Assembly (NCBI GenBank): GCA_022266195.1
Contig: WHVY01000001.1
Location: 3,782,001-3,846,000, forward strand
Direction: 5' to 3'
DNA: 64,000 bases
Origin: Tetranychus cinnabarinus
Lineage: Eukaryota > Arthropoda > Arachnida > Trombidiformes > Tetranychidae
Both the position numbers and the translations under genes were made by a program. Positions 12,801-23,347 of this stretch are shown piece by piece. Position 1 is the first letter of the stretch, and each line of letters starts with the position of its first letter. The notes under the pieces are model-generated. The model was not told the origin of the DNA. It did not search any database and saw only the letters and a program-made list of their open reading frames with translations.

Positions 12801-13375
12801 AGCTATGAGAAAAGGTTATTTCATTTGTTTGACAAATCTTCTAATCAATCACAATAAATCATTTTAATAATCGCTACATAATTTACTTTATTTCATAAAT
12901 GAACGGCAAATAATTTCTATAATTTCTTTATTGTTACTTTCAATCAGAAGCTTTTATTTCTATCATCGTGTTAGTTGAAATTGAAAAAATCATGTAAGTT
13001 TACAAAGTTTAAAAGTTTAGATACATTATTAAATAACGTTGAGACAAGATGGACAGACAACATGATAGTAAAGAGATGGTCAAGGAATGGAATCGAAAGC
13101 CAAGTATTTAGGTTCATTGGAAAATTCGGTTCTTTTATGGAAGCAGTGTAAAACCATTTGAAATCTGAAGTGAGATTATTGAAGAGATAAGAATGAGCAC
13201 AATTAAACAGATGTAGAAAAAATTTAATTTAAGCTGAAAATATTGTTAAAAGTAAAGACAAGACTAAAACAATTAGTTTGATTTGGGGCAATATAGTTGT
13301 AACAGATTTTTTTACTGTTCAGAAATCCATTGCCAGCACTTGAGAGTTTAACTTAAATTCCGACTAAAGGTTTCT
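9847..13375. other. AT-rich intergenic region, no gene recognised
   Basis: No open frame with a recognisable domain is present. The frames at about 11423-11784 on both strands are Ile/Thr-rich and overlap each other, as expected of AT-rich simple sequence. The right end should contain the 3' UTR of CHMP7. Confidence 0.4.
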
Positions 13376-14695
13376 TTAATTTGCCTTTCGCTTGATTGAC
13401 TTGCGAGATGATCCTTCCATCAATTCATCATCATCTGTGATAGGTCGACGAAGATTTTCAAGCCGTGTGTACAAATCTTCAAGTTTGTCATCAGTAACTT
13501 TGGGTGAGCGGTCTGGAACTTTAGGTACTTCAATATCTTCATCTTCTGCCATGAATGCTTTCAATTCAGCTTCCAATTCGTCATCATCAATAATGGTTGT
13601 CGCCATGCTTCGACCCAAGTCACTGAGAACATCATTTTGATTTTCGAAAACATCTTCAATGCTGGAAATGGTATCATTAATTTCTTCGTGTTTAAGCTGC
13701 GCTGATTTTAAAACATCAGCAACCTCTCTGTAAGCATGAACAACAGCTTTGTTTGATTGAACATCAACCAATTTCTCCGAAAGACAATGAATATTATCAA
13801 GCTGAGCTTCTTTCTTGCTCAAAACGTCTTCCAACCTCTTTTTCTTTCTTAATAATGCCTTGGCTTTTATTCTGTTGGAAGATTTTACGGCAGCCTTCGC
13901 CTCTTCGAGAGCTTTCTCGATTTCAATTTCAACCTTGATTATATCATCTTCGATTAGATCACGAGCTGATTCAAGCCTTCTCAAGCTTATATCCATATCA
14001 CTGAACTGAATGTTATCACCAAATTTGATATATTTAGTTCCTTTGTCTTCCATAGTAACAGCTTGCTTGTTAGCGATTAAATATAACAACAAAACATCCA
14101 ACTGATCGGGTTCTATTTCAAAATTGGTCAAAATCAGTCGTTCGAATTCTTCATATTTGAGACATTTGTCAATATATTGATGCTCCGTGAGTAGTGTCAT
14201 CAGTTCCTTGGCTCCAGAAGTTACTGCATCAACGTTCACCAATGCTAAGCTATTAGTAATATCTGGATCGATTATTTCACATTCTTCTTGTTCATCTCCT
14301 TGATTATTAAACCATGATAAACCAAATTTCAGAGGTTTGCTTAAAGATCCCAATCCCCAGGATAGCCAGCTTGAATTGGAACCATTATCAGCACAAACAT
14401 TATTAATAAAATAATCTCGAGACACAAGATTATTACGACGTTTCAGTTCAGATGCCACAAGTCTTAAGCACTCTAAATCAGGTATCAAGTTATCACGTTT
14501 GAAAGCCTTGCTGATTTCAACCAAATTAAACTGGTACCTTTTCTCCTTCACACTCCACTCATTGATTGCTCCAATCCAATAATTAAGTTTGGAGTCAAAA
14601 CCTTCAGGATTACTTGCTCGATTACGAAATTTGCTGTATAAATGTCGGATTCGGGTTAAGCTTAACGGAGGTGATCCTTTATCCGTATTAGGCAT
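13376..14695 (-). CDS. CHMP7: Charged multivesicular body protein 7 (ESCRT-III)
   Basis: A single-exon 439-residue protein, close to the usual family length of about 450. The N-terminal half (YWIGAINEW, LECLRLVASELKRR) matches the winged-helix region of CHMP7. The C-terminal half is a Snf7/ESCRT-III helical bundle with a basic first helix (RLESARDLIEDDIIKVE, KALLRKKKRLEDVLSKKEA) and an acidic C-terminal tail (DDDELEAELKAFMAEDEDIE). CHMP7 works at the inner nuclear and ER membrane, where it recruits other ESCRT-III subunits for nuclear-envelope sealing and membrane scission. The start is ATG 14695, and no ATG lies in frame just before it. The tail keeps the acidic helix expected for VPS4 or autoinhibitory contacts; that functional reading is from the family. 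Confidence 0.9.
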   Translation of the reverse strand: MPNTDKGSPPLSLTRIRHLYSKFRNRASNPEGFDSKLNYWIGAINEWSVKEKRYQFNLVEISKAFKRDNLIPDLECLRLVASELKRRNNLVSRDYFINNVCADNGSNSSWLSWGLGSLSKPLKFGLSWFNNQGDEQEECEIIDPDITNSLALVNVDAVTSGAKELMTLLTEHQYIDKCLKYEEFERLILTNFEIEPDQLDVLLLYLIANKQAVTMEDKGTKYIKFGDNIQFSDMDISLRRLESARDLIEDDIIKVEIEIEKALEEAKAAVKSSNRIKAKALLRKKKRLEDVLSKKEAQLDNIHCLSEKLVDVQSNKAVVHAYREVADVLKSAQLKHEEINDTISSIEDVFENQNDVLSDLGRSMATTIIDDDELEAELKAFMAEDEDIEVPKVPDRSPKVTDDKLEDLYTRLENLRRPITDDDELMEGSSRKSIKRKAN

Positions 14696-15527
14696 GATTA
14701 CAGATGATTAGCAAAGCACAAATTTAAAATTAATTGAAAATAATAGAAAGAATCAAAAGAAATTAACAACAAAATAACAAAGATTTGAAATGCAGCAGAA
14801 TATTTAAAATAGCCAATCACATTGCATCATCTGTCGTCAGCTGTTTCCTAACCCAAAGTAATCCATCTACAATGTAGATTCTACATTTACCCGCTCTTTT
14901 CAGTTTTGCCTTCTTTACAAAATTGCGTAAAAATAACATAAGAAATTAATTCCCATCTAATATCAATTTAATGAGATGATTGTTAGACAGGATTTTTAAA
15001 TCAATAAATTTTAAATAATATCTTTTTTTAATCAAATATCATGCTTTAAGTTGATGAATGTTTATTTCAATCATCATGCCTTGATATTGAAAATTCCTTC
15101 CATTCATTTGTTCAAAATTTACATTTCTTTTTCCTCATTTATTTTGTTGAAAGCTTGATGTTATGATGATAGCTAAAAATTACTAATGATTCCATTGCAA
15201 TTCAGTGACCTGATTTATTTGAGTGTTGCAAGTTTCAATAAAAATAATCGATTTTGAAGTTTCAATTTTTTGTGGTTTTAAAATGATTCACTAGATGGAA
15301 GCTCAAACAAATACCGTATTTACACTTATTGGTTACTCTTAAAATTGTATTATCACTAGATATACCGCAAACAGTGTAGTCTGAGCTTTTGATATGCAAT
15401 TTCAAATATTTTTAATCTGATGTGTTGATGTTATCCAAAGAAGTTTTTATTTAAAAAGAGTACAGGCAAAAAGTCGAGCATTCGAGTTAAGTTTTGAGTC
15501 TTGGTAGGTTTGTAGAAGAATAAAAAG
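14696..15527. other. Intergenic, no gene recognised
   Basis: AT-rich DNA between the CHMP7 start and the truncated lipase copy. The left part must hold the CHMP7 promoter and 5' UTR on the minus strand. No other feature is seen. Confidence 0.4.
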
Positions 15528-15863
15528 TTAAGAGTTATTAAATAAATTCATCGATTGATAGAACCGAGGCCAAAGTTGGAACTTCGATCGCCTTTGTTTA
15601 ATTATGGAAGTAGTATTACTCAAAATAAGTGTACTTTCTGGTTGACCACCAAAACTTTTATAATTGTACAAAGGCAATCGAAGTTTCAACTTTGAACTCG
15701 CTTCATCTGGATCTCCATTACCAAACACCTGAAGAAATGCTTGTTCTTCAGCAAGAGTTGGATTGGTTGATTCAATTGGTGCTGGACCAGCTTTTTCAAC
15801 GGTCACTCCACAAGATTTATGAACAATTGAAATGTAAAAAGTGATATAAAATAAACAGATCAT
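15528..15863 (-). pseudogene. Truncated, chimeric copy of the acid-lipase 5' end
   Basis: An open frame of 111 residues starts at ATG 15863. Its first 55 residues are identical to the N-terminus of lipase A (signal peptide and propeptide region, through NGDPDEA). At 15700 it leaves the lipase sequence and continues for 56 unrelated residues to a stop. The lipase fold, nucleophile elbow and all catalytic residues are missing, so it cannot be a lipase. It belongs to the left arm of the large inverted repeat, so it also carries a full copy of the lipase A promoter region. It could still be transcribed and encode a short secreted peptide, but decay of a fold-back duplicate is the simpler reading. 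Confidence 0.75.
15573..15693. repeat. Small imperfect hairpin at the edge of the large inverted repeat
   Basis: Arms of about 35 bp (15573-15607 and 15659-15693) are inverted complements with about four mismatches. They contain AACTTCGAT and GCCTTTGT on one side and their complements on the other. The hairpin ends 7 bp before the breakpoint at 15700 where lipase homology starts. Confidence 0.7.
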
Positions 15864-16687
15864 TTTAAGCTAAAATGTTGGATTATTTGATTGAAATGAT
15901 TGAAAAAAGTAAACTTCAAATGTAAGCTCATCAAAAGTAAACCAAACAATTTAATCATTTTGTCACTTCAGTCGTTTATACTAATTGGTTATACAAATAG
16001 TAAACTCGTTATCACTCCAATTGTTTTTAAATCAATAGCATTTACATAACTGTACAATTACCATAGCCACGTTTATAATGTCTCAAGCCTTTTTTTCATG
16101 GCCGAGATCAGAAACTCAGAAATCGATTAATAGAGAATTTTTATTTAAATTTTAAATTTTGTGATTTACTTCCCGAGATCCGTTGTTATTGCTAAACCTT
16201 TTCTCTATTAACTGGGAAGTAAAAGCTCAATTTGACCAAAAACAATAGTTCATGAGCCATGAGTATTGTACGTACTCTTACAGCACACACGTACAGTGAG
16301 CTAAGAATTGATGATGAATTTATTTTAGTTTTACTATCAACTTCGCATAAAGGTGTAATCATTTACAGTACGTTGAATTGCAACTTATTTTGCTAAAAAA
16401 ACCATTTGACTAGCTAAGTGTGGTAATTTGGATCAAATAATCCAAGAATTAATCTGATATAAACAACATGGCTAATCATGGTTAATCCGTTCCCTTATAA
16501 AAATCCAAAATTTTTATACTACTAACTCAATAATCCAGATTGGGTTAATGTCAACAGATTTTCTTGCGTGGACCGGCTAACCGCGACAGCTTTTACGGCG
16601 CCGTCTACCCCTTGCTACCTAGGTGTTTTACCTACCCATAGACGCTAGGCTTTATTCAGCTTAGATGGGATTCCATCAGGAAGGGGA
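15700..16687. repeat. Left arm of a 988-bp inverted repeat
   Basis: Every line I compared is the reverse complement of 18614-19601 with no indel: mirrored coordinates always sum to 35301. I saw one substitution, near 16660/18641. The arm contains the lipase 5' coding end and its promoter region. Its inner end, at about 16561-16687, is GC-richer than the surroundings. Confidence 0.95.
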
Positions 16688-17183
16688 TCATCTACGTTTT
16701 TACAATAGAAGGCGTTACGAAAAGTATCTCATCAAGACCAAAGAGTGGAGAATCCGGTAAGGCTTTACTTTTCCGGACAAAGGTGTTAACATTAGAACTG
16801 ATGATGCGAACTTTAAACTTTGCTCCAATCAAATTAATCCTTTCAATGTTTTTTTAGATGGTCATGAAATTGGATGAACATAATGAATAAAAAGATGGAA
16901 AACACTAGAAAAAAATAACATGGTGATATAAGTGATTCTAAAGAAGACAGTAAATATGCTTTCTCGAACATTGAAAGCTTGTACAGCCTCGAAAAAGATT
17001 GTTTTTTCATGATGAGGAATGAAGATTTTTCAACAGTTTAATGACTTTTAATTTTAATCTGAAAATTAGTGCAGCCGAAGATGAATAGGAATCAGGAGTC
17101 GAGCTAGCAAAATATTTCAAGTTGAAGCCAAAAAGGTTAATATTTCTCGAATTAAGTCGAAAACCGTGAATTTTACTTATAAA

Positions 17184-17246
17184 GTCTTTTCACGCATAAG
17201 TTGCATAAAAAAATATCTTTTTATGCAACTTATACGTGAAAAGACT
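17184..17246. repeat. Near-perfect palindrome (about 28-bp arms)
   Basis: The arm reading TCTTTTCACGCATAAGTTGC and on to an A run is followed, after a few bases, by its complement ending ATACGTGAAAAGA. There is one mismatch (CACGC against CACGT). A very stable hairpin would form in RNA or single-stranded DNA. Confidence 0.85.
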
Positions 17247-17461
17247 GTACCATTGTTTGCGCTTTTTTTTCTTGATTTTTTAATTGGTTAGATAAAGTGT
17301 GTTTTTTAAGAAATCTCTCCATATGTTCTAATGTTAACGCCTTTGTCCATAAAAGTAAAGCCTTACCGAGAATCCGTTATTTGTGTACAAATCTGAAAAC
17401 AAGGTTAATTAAGTGTTCATCAATTTATAGTAATTTTCAGTGTAATCTGTTGATAAACAAG

Positions 17462-17769
17462 ATGCCAAAGGTTCCACGGAGATCCTCTTTCACCCCCTAC
17501 AAGCCTGAAGAAAAACACTCTATTGGAGTGTGTCCCTGCGCTAACCATCCATACACCAAGGTAATTAGCTATTTTATTAATATCATTAATATTTGAACTT
17601 TTAACTGATTTTTCTTTATTTTCAGGTTTTAAAAAAAGTGAATGGATGGTTTAGGACTCACCGAGACAACCGACCTTATATTGACAAACACAGAAAGGAA
17701 ATGCATCTGATCCTCCGCAATTGTGTTAAAAAATATGGTAAACCGAAATGTGACTGTCTATACGTATGA
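17462..17769 (+). CDS. Small Cys-containing protein of unknown function, two exons
   Basis: I propose ATG 17462, exon 17462-17560, a 65-bp intron (17561-17625, GTAATT donor, TTTTCAG acceptor) and exon 17626-17769 ending in TGA. The product is 80 residues: a basic N-terminus (MPKVPRRSS), a CPC motif, a central TRP-like patch (NGWFRTHRDNRPYIDKHRKE), and a C-terminal CDCLYV. The pairs CPC and CDC could bind metal. I do not recognise the family. The splice model rests only on consensus sites and a frame that stays open, so without transcripts it is tentative. A donor-like GTATGA at the stop leaves open a fusion to the next ORF 100 bp downstream. Confidence 0.4.
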
Positions 17770-17868
17770 TTTAAATAAGCCGCCTTTTTTATAGAATATT
17801 CCATTTCGCTTTTTAGCGCTTTCCATTGTACCCTTTTCCTGTTATTAAAAAGTTTTTTTGAGGCCAAA

Positions 17869-18594
17869 ATGTCTCAAAGTATTGATATGAATAAATGTTT
17901 TTTTATATCATCTTTAAACCTACATAGAGAAGAATTATTCAACGAAAGTTTAGACTTTGTCAGAAAAAAGTTTGGTTCTAGATACCACTGCATATGCTCC
18001 TTTCAGGAAACATCAAATCGAGTCCAGAGCCGGTTTTCTCAAGGTCTTGCCGCTCGAGCTGATGCTCCAGGACCAGATCAGAGACAAGGATGCAGAGATG
18101 TATGGAATTACGATTGTTCAAGAGAGCTTGCTGTTGCCATAACAAAGAAAACAGTTAATGAACCAGAACCTCTGATCAAATTCGATATTCTCAGAGATGA
18201 TATTTTGGCCAATATTTTTGTATGGAAAAATCAGAGAATTGCTGTCATTACATGTCACCAAGTCTGCTCGAATGCCTATGAAAAAATGAAATTCATCAAT
18301 GCTCTTGGAGCAACTATTAGCAAATTGCTACATAGTAGCCGGGACCTTCGAGGCAAGTCCCATGATCCAGTCAACGCTCTGGTCTTAACTGGCGATTTGA
18401 ACATTCATAATATATATTATGGATGTAACCAGGCGAAAAAAAACAAATTAGCCAGACAGATTCTCTTTCTAATGCTTCACTTCAAACTTGTGCCGATAAA
18501 TTACAAAGACCCTAACCGAGGATTACCGATCGATTACTTGGCAACAACGAAAAACTTGAAGTACAAAAGTACGAAAGTGCTTAGTCAGGGTTAA
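17869..18594 (+). CDS. Endonuclease/exonuclease/phosphatase (EEP)-like protein, possibly degraded
   Basis: A 241-residue open frame from ATG 17869. Motifs of the DNase I/sphingomyelinase-type EEP fold occur in order: YHCICSFQET (metal-binding Glu47), IAVITCHQV (His130), LVLTGDLNIH (Asp176, Asn178) and LPIDYLATTKNL (Asp222, Tyr223). The usual final SDH-P motif is absent from this frame. A different frame just after the stop (18597-18656) reads PLDYPIPLPDGIP, which may be its displaced remnant. Residues 49-90 are rich in Gly, Pro and Arg and look unnatural, while another frame over the same bases (about 18003-18130) reads a more protein-like RAGFLKVLPLELMLQDQIRD. Paired frameshifts are therefore likely. 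It lies inside the spacer of the large inverted repeat. Substrate (DNA, lipid or sugar phosphate) cannot be told. Confidence 0.5.
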   Translation: MSQSIDMNKCFFISSLNLHREELFNESLDFVRKKFGSRYHCICSFQETSNRVQSRFSQGLAARADAPGPDQRQGCRDVWNYDCSRELAVAITKKTVNEPEPLIKFDILRDDILANIFVWKNQRIAVITCHQVCSNAYEKMKFINALGATISKLLHSSRDLRGKSHDPVNALVLTGDLNIHNIYYGCNQAKKNKLARQILFLMLHFKLVPINYKDPNRGLPIDYLATTKNLKYKSTKVLSQG

Positions 18595-18613
18595 GCCCCC
18601 TGGACTATCCCAT

Positions 18614-19601
18614 TCCCCTTCCTGATGGAATCCCATCTAAGCTGGATAAAGCCTAGCGTCTATGGGTAGGTAAAACACCTAGGTAGCAAGGGGTAGACGG
18701 CGCCGTAAAAGCTGTCGCGGTTAGCCGGTCCACGCAAGAAAATCTGTTGACATTAACCCAATCTGGATTATTGAGTTAGTAGTATAAAAATTTTGGATTT
18801 TTATAAGGGAACGGATTAACCATGATTAGCCATGTTGTTTATATCAGATTAATTCTTGGATTATTTGATCCAAATTACCACACTTAGCTAGTCAAATGGT
18901 TTTTTTAGCAAAATAAGTTGCAATTCAACGTACTGTAAATGATTACACCTTTATGCGAAGTTGATAGTAAAACTAAAATAAATTCATCATCAATTCTTAG
19001 CTCACTGTACGTGTGTGCTGTAAGAGTACGTACAATACTCATGGCTCATGAACTATTGTTTTTGGTCAAATTGAGCTTTTACTTCCCAGTTAATAGAGAA
19101 AAGGTTTAGCAATAACAACGGATCTCGGGAAGTAAATCACAAAATTTAAAATTTAAATAAAAATTCTCTATTAATCGATTTCTGAGTTTCTGATCTCGGC
19201 CATGAAAAAAAGGCTTGAGACATTATAAACGTGGCTATGGTAATTGTACAGTTATGTAAATGCTATTGATTTAAAAACAATTGGAGTGATAACGAGTTTA
19301 CTATTTGTATAACCAATTAGTATAAACGACTGAAGTGACAAAATGATTAAATTGTTTGGTTTACTTTTGATGAGCTTACATTTGAAGTTTACTTTTTTCA
19401 ATCATTTCAATCAAATAATCCAACATTTTAGCTTAAAATGATCTGTTTATTTTATATCACTTTTTACATTTCAATTGTTCATAAATCTTGTGGAGTGACC
19501 GTTGAAAAAGCTGGTCCAGCACCAATTGAATCAACCAATCCAACTCTTGCTGAAGAACAAGCATTTCTTCAGGTGTTTGGTAATGGAGATCCAGATGAAG
19601 C
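18614..19601. repeat. Right arm of the 988-bp inverted repeat
   Basis: Mirror image of 15700-16687. It contains the GC-richer inner end, the lipase A promoter region and lipase A codons 1 to about 55, ending at the Glu-Ala of PDEA. Past 19601 lipase A continues normally, so this is the parental arm. Confidence 0.95.
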
Positions 19602-21083
19602 CGCAAGTTGTGGACAACTCATTGAATCTCGAGGCTTTCAATATGAGCGTTATTATGTGACAACAAAAGATGGTTATATCCTTCAAAATTTCCGAATCAT
19701 CAATCGTTATGCGAGAGAAGCTAGAAAAACTCTTAAACCTGTCTTATTAGTGCATCCATTATTCACGTCATGTGCATCCTGGTTGTTCAATTCACCCGGT
19801 GGACACATAAAGCCATGGATAGGCTGTAATCCACCAAATGACACTTCAGCCTCACTTGCTTTCTTATTGGCCAACTTAGGCTATGATGTTTGGATTATTA
19901 ATGTTCGAGGAACATCTTATTCAACTAATCACACACATCTTGATCCTGAAGGTAACAGTTTTTATTTATAAAATTGATTCAATAATACGCTTTCTTTTCA
20001 GATCCTGAGTTTTGGGATTACAGTTTCTACGAAATTGGAATTTACGATGTTACAGCAACAGTTGAACACATTAAAAATGAAACTGGATTCGGTAAGTTTA
20101 TCACAAAATTCAAAAACACAAAAAATTCAATGCATATTGCTTGTCATGCAGAAGAAAACTCTAGTTTCTAATGAAAAGTACATTTTGTTAATTTTGTAAA
20201 TCTAGTGAACTAAACAATTTAAAAAGGAGACTGAAAGTTACTTGCTAATCAAAAATATATGATTTTTCATTGCAGAAAAGATAATTGTTATTGCTTTTTC
20301 ACAAGGAACACTCCAAATGATTACTCAAATGTCTCTGATGCCATGGTTTCAAGATAATTACGATATCGTCATCCTGGCTACACCGGGTGGGTTTGTTGGT
20401 GAATATGGTTTTTTTGCTTCAATACCGAATAAGCCTGCACAAGAACTGTTTAGTTTGAGCAATGGGCCCTTCCCAAGCGATTCAGCTTCATTCTTGAGTT
20501 CACTTTCTGTATTATGTGCGAATAAATTAACAAATCCCATCTGCGTAACACTTGTTGGAACTTTAGGTATTGATCGAAAACAACTCAACGCATCGAGACT
20601 TAATGTTTATGTAAGTCTACTTGACCGAACCTCAAATAAAAATTTACTCCACATCTTCCAATCCGTTGAAAGAGATCACTTGAGTTTCTTTGATAATGGT
20701 GAAGTTAAGAATTACGCTTTATACGGCTCGGCTGAGCCTCCAGAGTTTCCTTATTACAATATTAATCCAAATAAATTGATATTCATGAGTGGCTTGAATG
20801 ACCAGATTATAGATCAACGAAACGTCCAAAAACTTAGAAATTCACTCTGTGGTAAGAATCAAAATATTTAACAATTCATCAGCTTACAACCATAAATAAT
20901 GAAACCTTTTTGGCATCTCCAGACCGAGTTGACACTGATCATATAATTCAAGATCCTTATTGGAATCATGGTGATTATATAATAGCACTCGAAGCATATG
21001 AATACTTCGGTAGCGTTGTGGTTGATCTAATCAGGGAACGTGACGACTTGACTGAATGTAAGCTAAAACTATCTGGAAATTAG
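19438..21083 (+). CDS. Secreted acid-lipase-like alpha/beta hydrolase, copy A
   Basis: Four exons (19438-19951, 20002-20091, 20276-20851, 20923-21083) give 446 residues, in frame through every junction. The family is the lysosomal acid/gastric lipases, which hydrolyse cholesteryl esters and triglycerides. It shows a signal peptide (FYITFYISIVH), VTTKDGYILQNFRI, LGYDVWIINVRGTSYS and DPEFWDYSFYEIGIYD. The nucleophile elbow is altered: the usual GHSQG reads AFSQG (Ser210), with Ala in place of the first Gly. The oxyanion motif HGL reads HPL. Candidate triad partners are Asp377 (GLNDQ) and His409 (WNHGDY). These changes leave activity in doubt. Its 5' 164 bases and promoter are mirrored in the inverted repeat to the left. 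It is a tandem paralogue of copy B at 24286, with the same intron phases. Confidence 0.85.
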
Positions 21084-22035
21084 ATTTGCTTCAAAGTGTC
21101 TTAAAGATGTATAACATGGTTTCTATAATGGTAAATCTATTGCAATTGTGATTTAATAGAAATATTATCAATTTCAATATCCAATTATCTTATTTCTATA
21201 TGAAATATATCATTTAATAAAAAATATTCAACAAAATAATTTTTATGATTATTTAGGTGCTGCATGAAAATAACCGAAATGAAAGCCTTTATAATACATG
21301 TATATGAGCGTAAGAAATACAACAAAACGGTTCGTTTTATCGCAAAACTGAGTCTAAGTTTCCTTAAGATTCTTCTAATAAATATTTTGATTATTTTGAA
21401 TGTGTTTATTAAAAACCTAAAATCTATCAACATGGTGTTTCAATTTTATCAGGCAACTGCTGAAAACTGCAATTGCTTAAAAATACATTTGTATTTGCCA
21501 ATGAACCGAATGCTTCCAACCCTGTATCGATAATTCGATCTTGAACTTGAATCTGACTTACATAATGAAAGAGAAATTACAGTTGACGTTAAATAATCGT
21601 CATTCTAATGCATCCGTCATGTGTCCATTTTTTATATTGCTGTTTGTTTGATTGGGTGTTGATTTATACTAATCGAACAGTTTAAAGTTGAAATTTCTTA
21701 CACTAGGAAAAATTAATTATACTGACTCTTCCATTAACTTTCACAATAAAACATGTATGGTGAATACAATTGTAATTTGGTTAACATGAAAAGTTTTTAA
21801 AACACAATTTCTGTCATAGCCAGTTCTCGTTACTTTTTTCGCCTTTAATCAAGTAACCAGTTACTAGTAACTACATCTCTGTTTGATTGTATCTGTTAGG
21901 ATTTGCTATTTGTATCGAGTATTTCCATCGAGATGTTGGTTTTCTGGATCCTATAAAAGCTGAAAGTGAATAACATGAAACTGACATAATGCAATATGTT
22001 TATTTTGTATTAGCATTTAACCCAACTTGTAATTA
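21084..22035. other. Intergenic between lipase A and EIPR1
   Basis: AT-rich DNA holding the lipase A 3' UTR and the EIPR1 promoter. Open frames at 21185-21533 on both strands are low-complexity and overlap each other; no domain is seen. Confidence 0.4.
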
Positions 22036-23347
22036 ATGGACTCAATTGGAAGATCAAGTGAGGAGGAATCACCATTAATTTATGGGTTAGAGCATCAAGC
22101 TCGAGCTCTGTGTTCTCAAACAATCTCAACTATTGGTGCTGATGTTACGTTCGTCAGATTTCTGGTTGGAACTCAATCACTTCAAACTTCAAATCAAGTT
22201 CATCTGCTTGAATATTCTGAAGAAACAAACAATCTTTCTAAAGCTTTTTTCAAACATGATGGCGGTGAAATATGGTCTATCAATTGTTGTCCAAAGAATC
22301 CTAGATTAATAACAACATGTTATTCCCCTACCTCTTCTTCAAGAACTCGTGACTGTTTATGTTCATTATACGAATTGCCTAGTGATATAGTTGACAGTCT
22401 AGCTGACAAAGATTACAGTACACCACCATCATTGAATAAATTGTGTGACTTCAAATCAAGTAAGTTTAATCTTTTAATGACAACTTCAAAATACAACTCG
22501 ACTGTTTCATATTTTTAACTTTATTATCTTTCCATTCACTTTAGATTCAAATGTTGGCCGAACCTCGATCTGGCAGCCTGAAGATGGCAACCAATTGATG
22601 ACGTTTGAAGATAGGAAGATAATATTATGGGATATTGAAACCAAGCAATCAACTTGGTCCACTGCAATAGATCCAACATCATCTACAACAAAAGCATCCA
22701 ATAAGTTGACCAAAATCACGACAATAAGATGGAGTCCTCATTCCAATTGTTCAATTATAGCAGCGGCTTTGGGAAACAATGTTTATGCTCGTGACATTCG
22801 GTGTAAATCGTCTTCATTTGCTTTTTATTTAAATGCTCATAGTCAACAAGTCCGTGATGTAGATTTCAATCCAAATGCCCAATACTATATGGCGACATGT
22901 GGTGATGATTGTGAATATAAATTTTGGGATGTACGTAATCCTACTACACCAGCAATTACCATGTTAAATCATTCACATTGGGTTTGGTCAATTAGATATA
23001 ATCAATTCCATGATCAATTAGTTTTGACCTGTAGTAGTGATTCTCGCGTTAATTTAACTCGCATAAACAGTTTAGCTTCACAACCTTTTGGACAACTGGT
23101 TGATCCTGATGAAAGTGATCTAAGTGAAGTTGGTGATCAAAGTGTTATTTCTAATAATACAACTTCAAATACTGGTCAAAATAAATTAGAAGATGAACTT
23201 ATATGTTCATTTGAAGAGCATGAAGATAGTGTTTATGCCGCTGAATGGTCTGCTTCCGATCCATGGATATTTGCTTCACTTAGTTACGATGGTAGATTGG
23301 TGATCAACAAAGTACCCAAGAAGGAAAAATTTAGTTTACTTTTCTAA
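22036..23347 (+). CDS. EIPR1: EARP and GARP complex-interacting protein 1 (WD40, TSSC1)
   Basis: Two exons (22036-22459 and 22545-23347, 85-bp intron) encode 408 residues, near the usual length of about 387. The N-terminus (PLIYGLEHQARAL, RFLVGTQSLQ, GGEIWSINCCP) is diagnostic of EIPR1, and WD40 repeats follow (QQVRDVDFNPNAQYYMATCG, HSHWVWSIRYNQFHDQLVLT). The C-terminus (EEHEDSVYAAEWSASDP, ASLSYDGRLVINKVP) is strongly conserved. EIPR1 is a beta-propeller that binds the EARP and GARP tethers and aids endosomal recycling and dense-core vesicle biogenesis. It sits between the two lipase copies, so it was probably caught in the same segmental duplication. A decayed copy of its 3' end lies at 28886. 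Confidence 0.93.

Larger units (their letters stand above)
16688..18613. other. 1.9-kb spacer between the inverted arms: candidate inserted element
   Basis: The spacer carries two plus-strand open genes and nested inverted repeats: 16755-16798 against 17325-17368 with about three mismatches, and a tight palindrome at 17184-17246. Patches of its base composition are GC-richer than the flanks, mainly around 18020-18110. No transposase or reverse transcriptase is visible. It may be the remnant of a fold-back type mobile element or of foreign DNA, or just a locally rearranged segment; the sequence does not decide. Confidence 0.4.
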
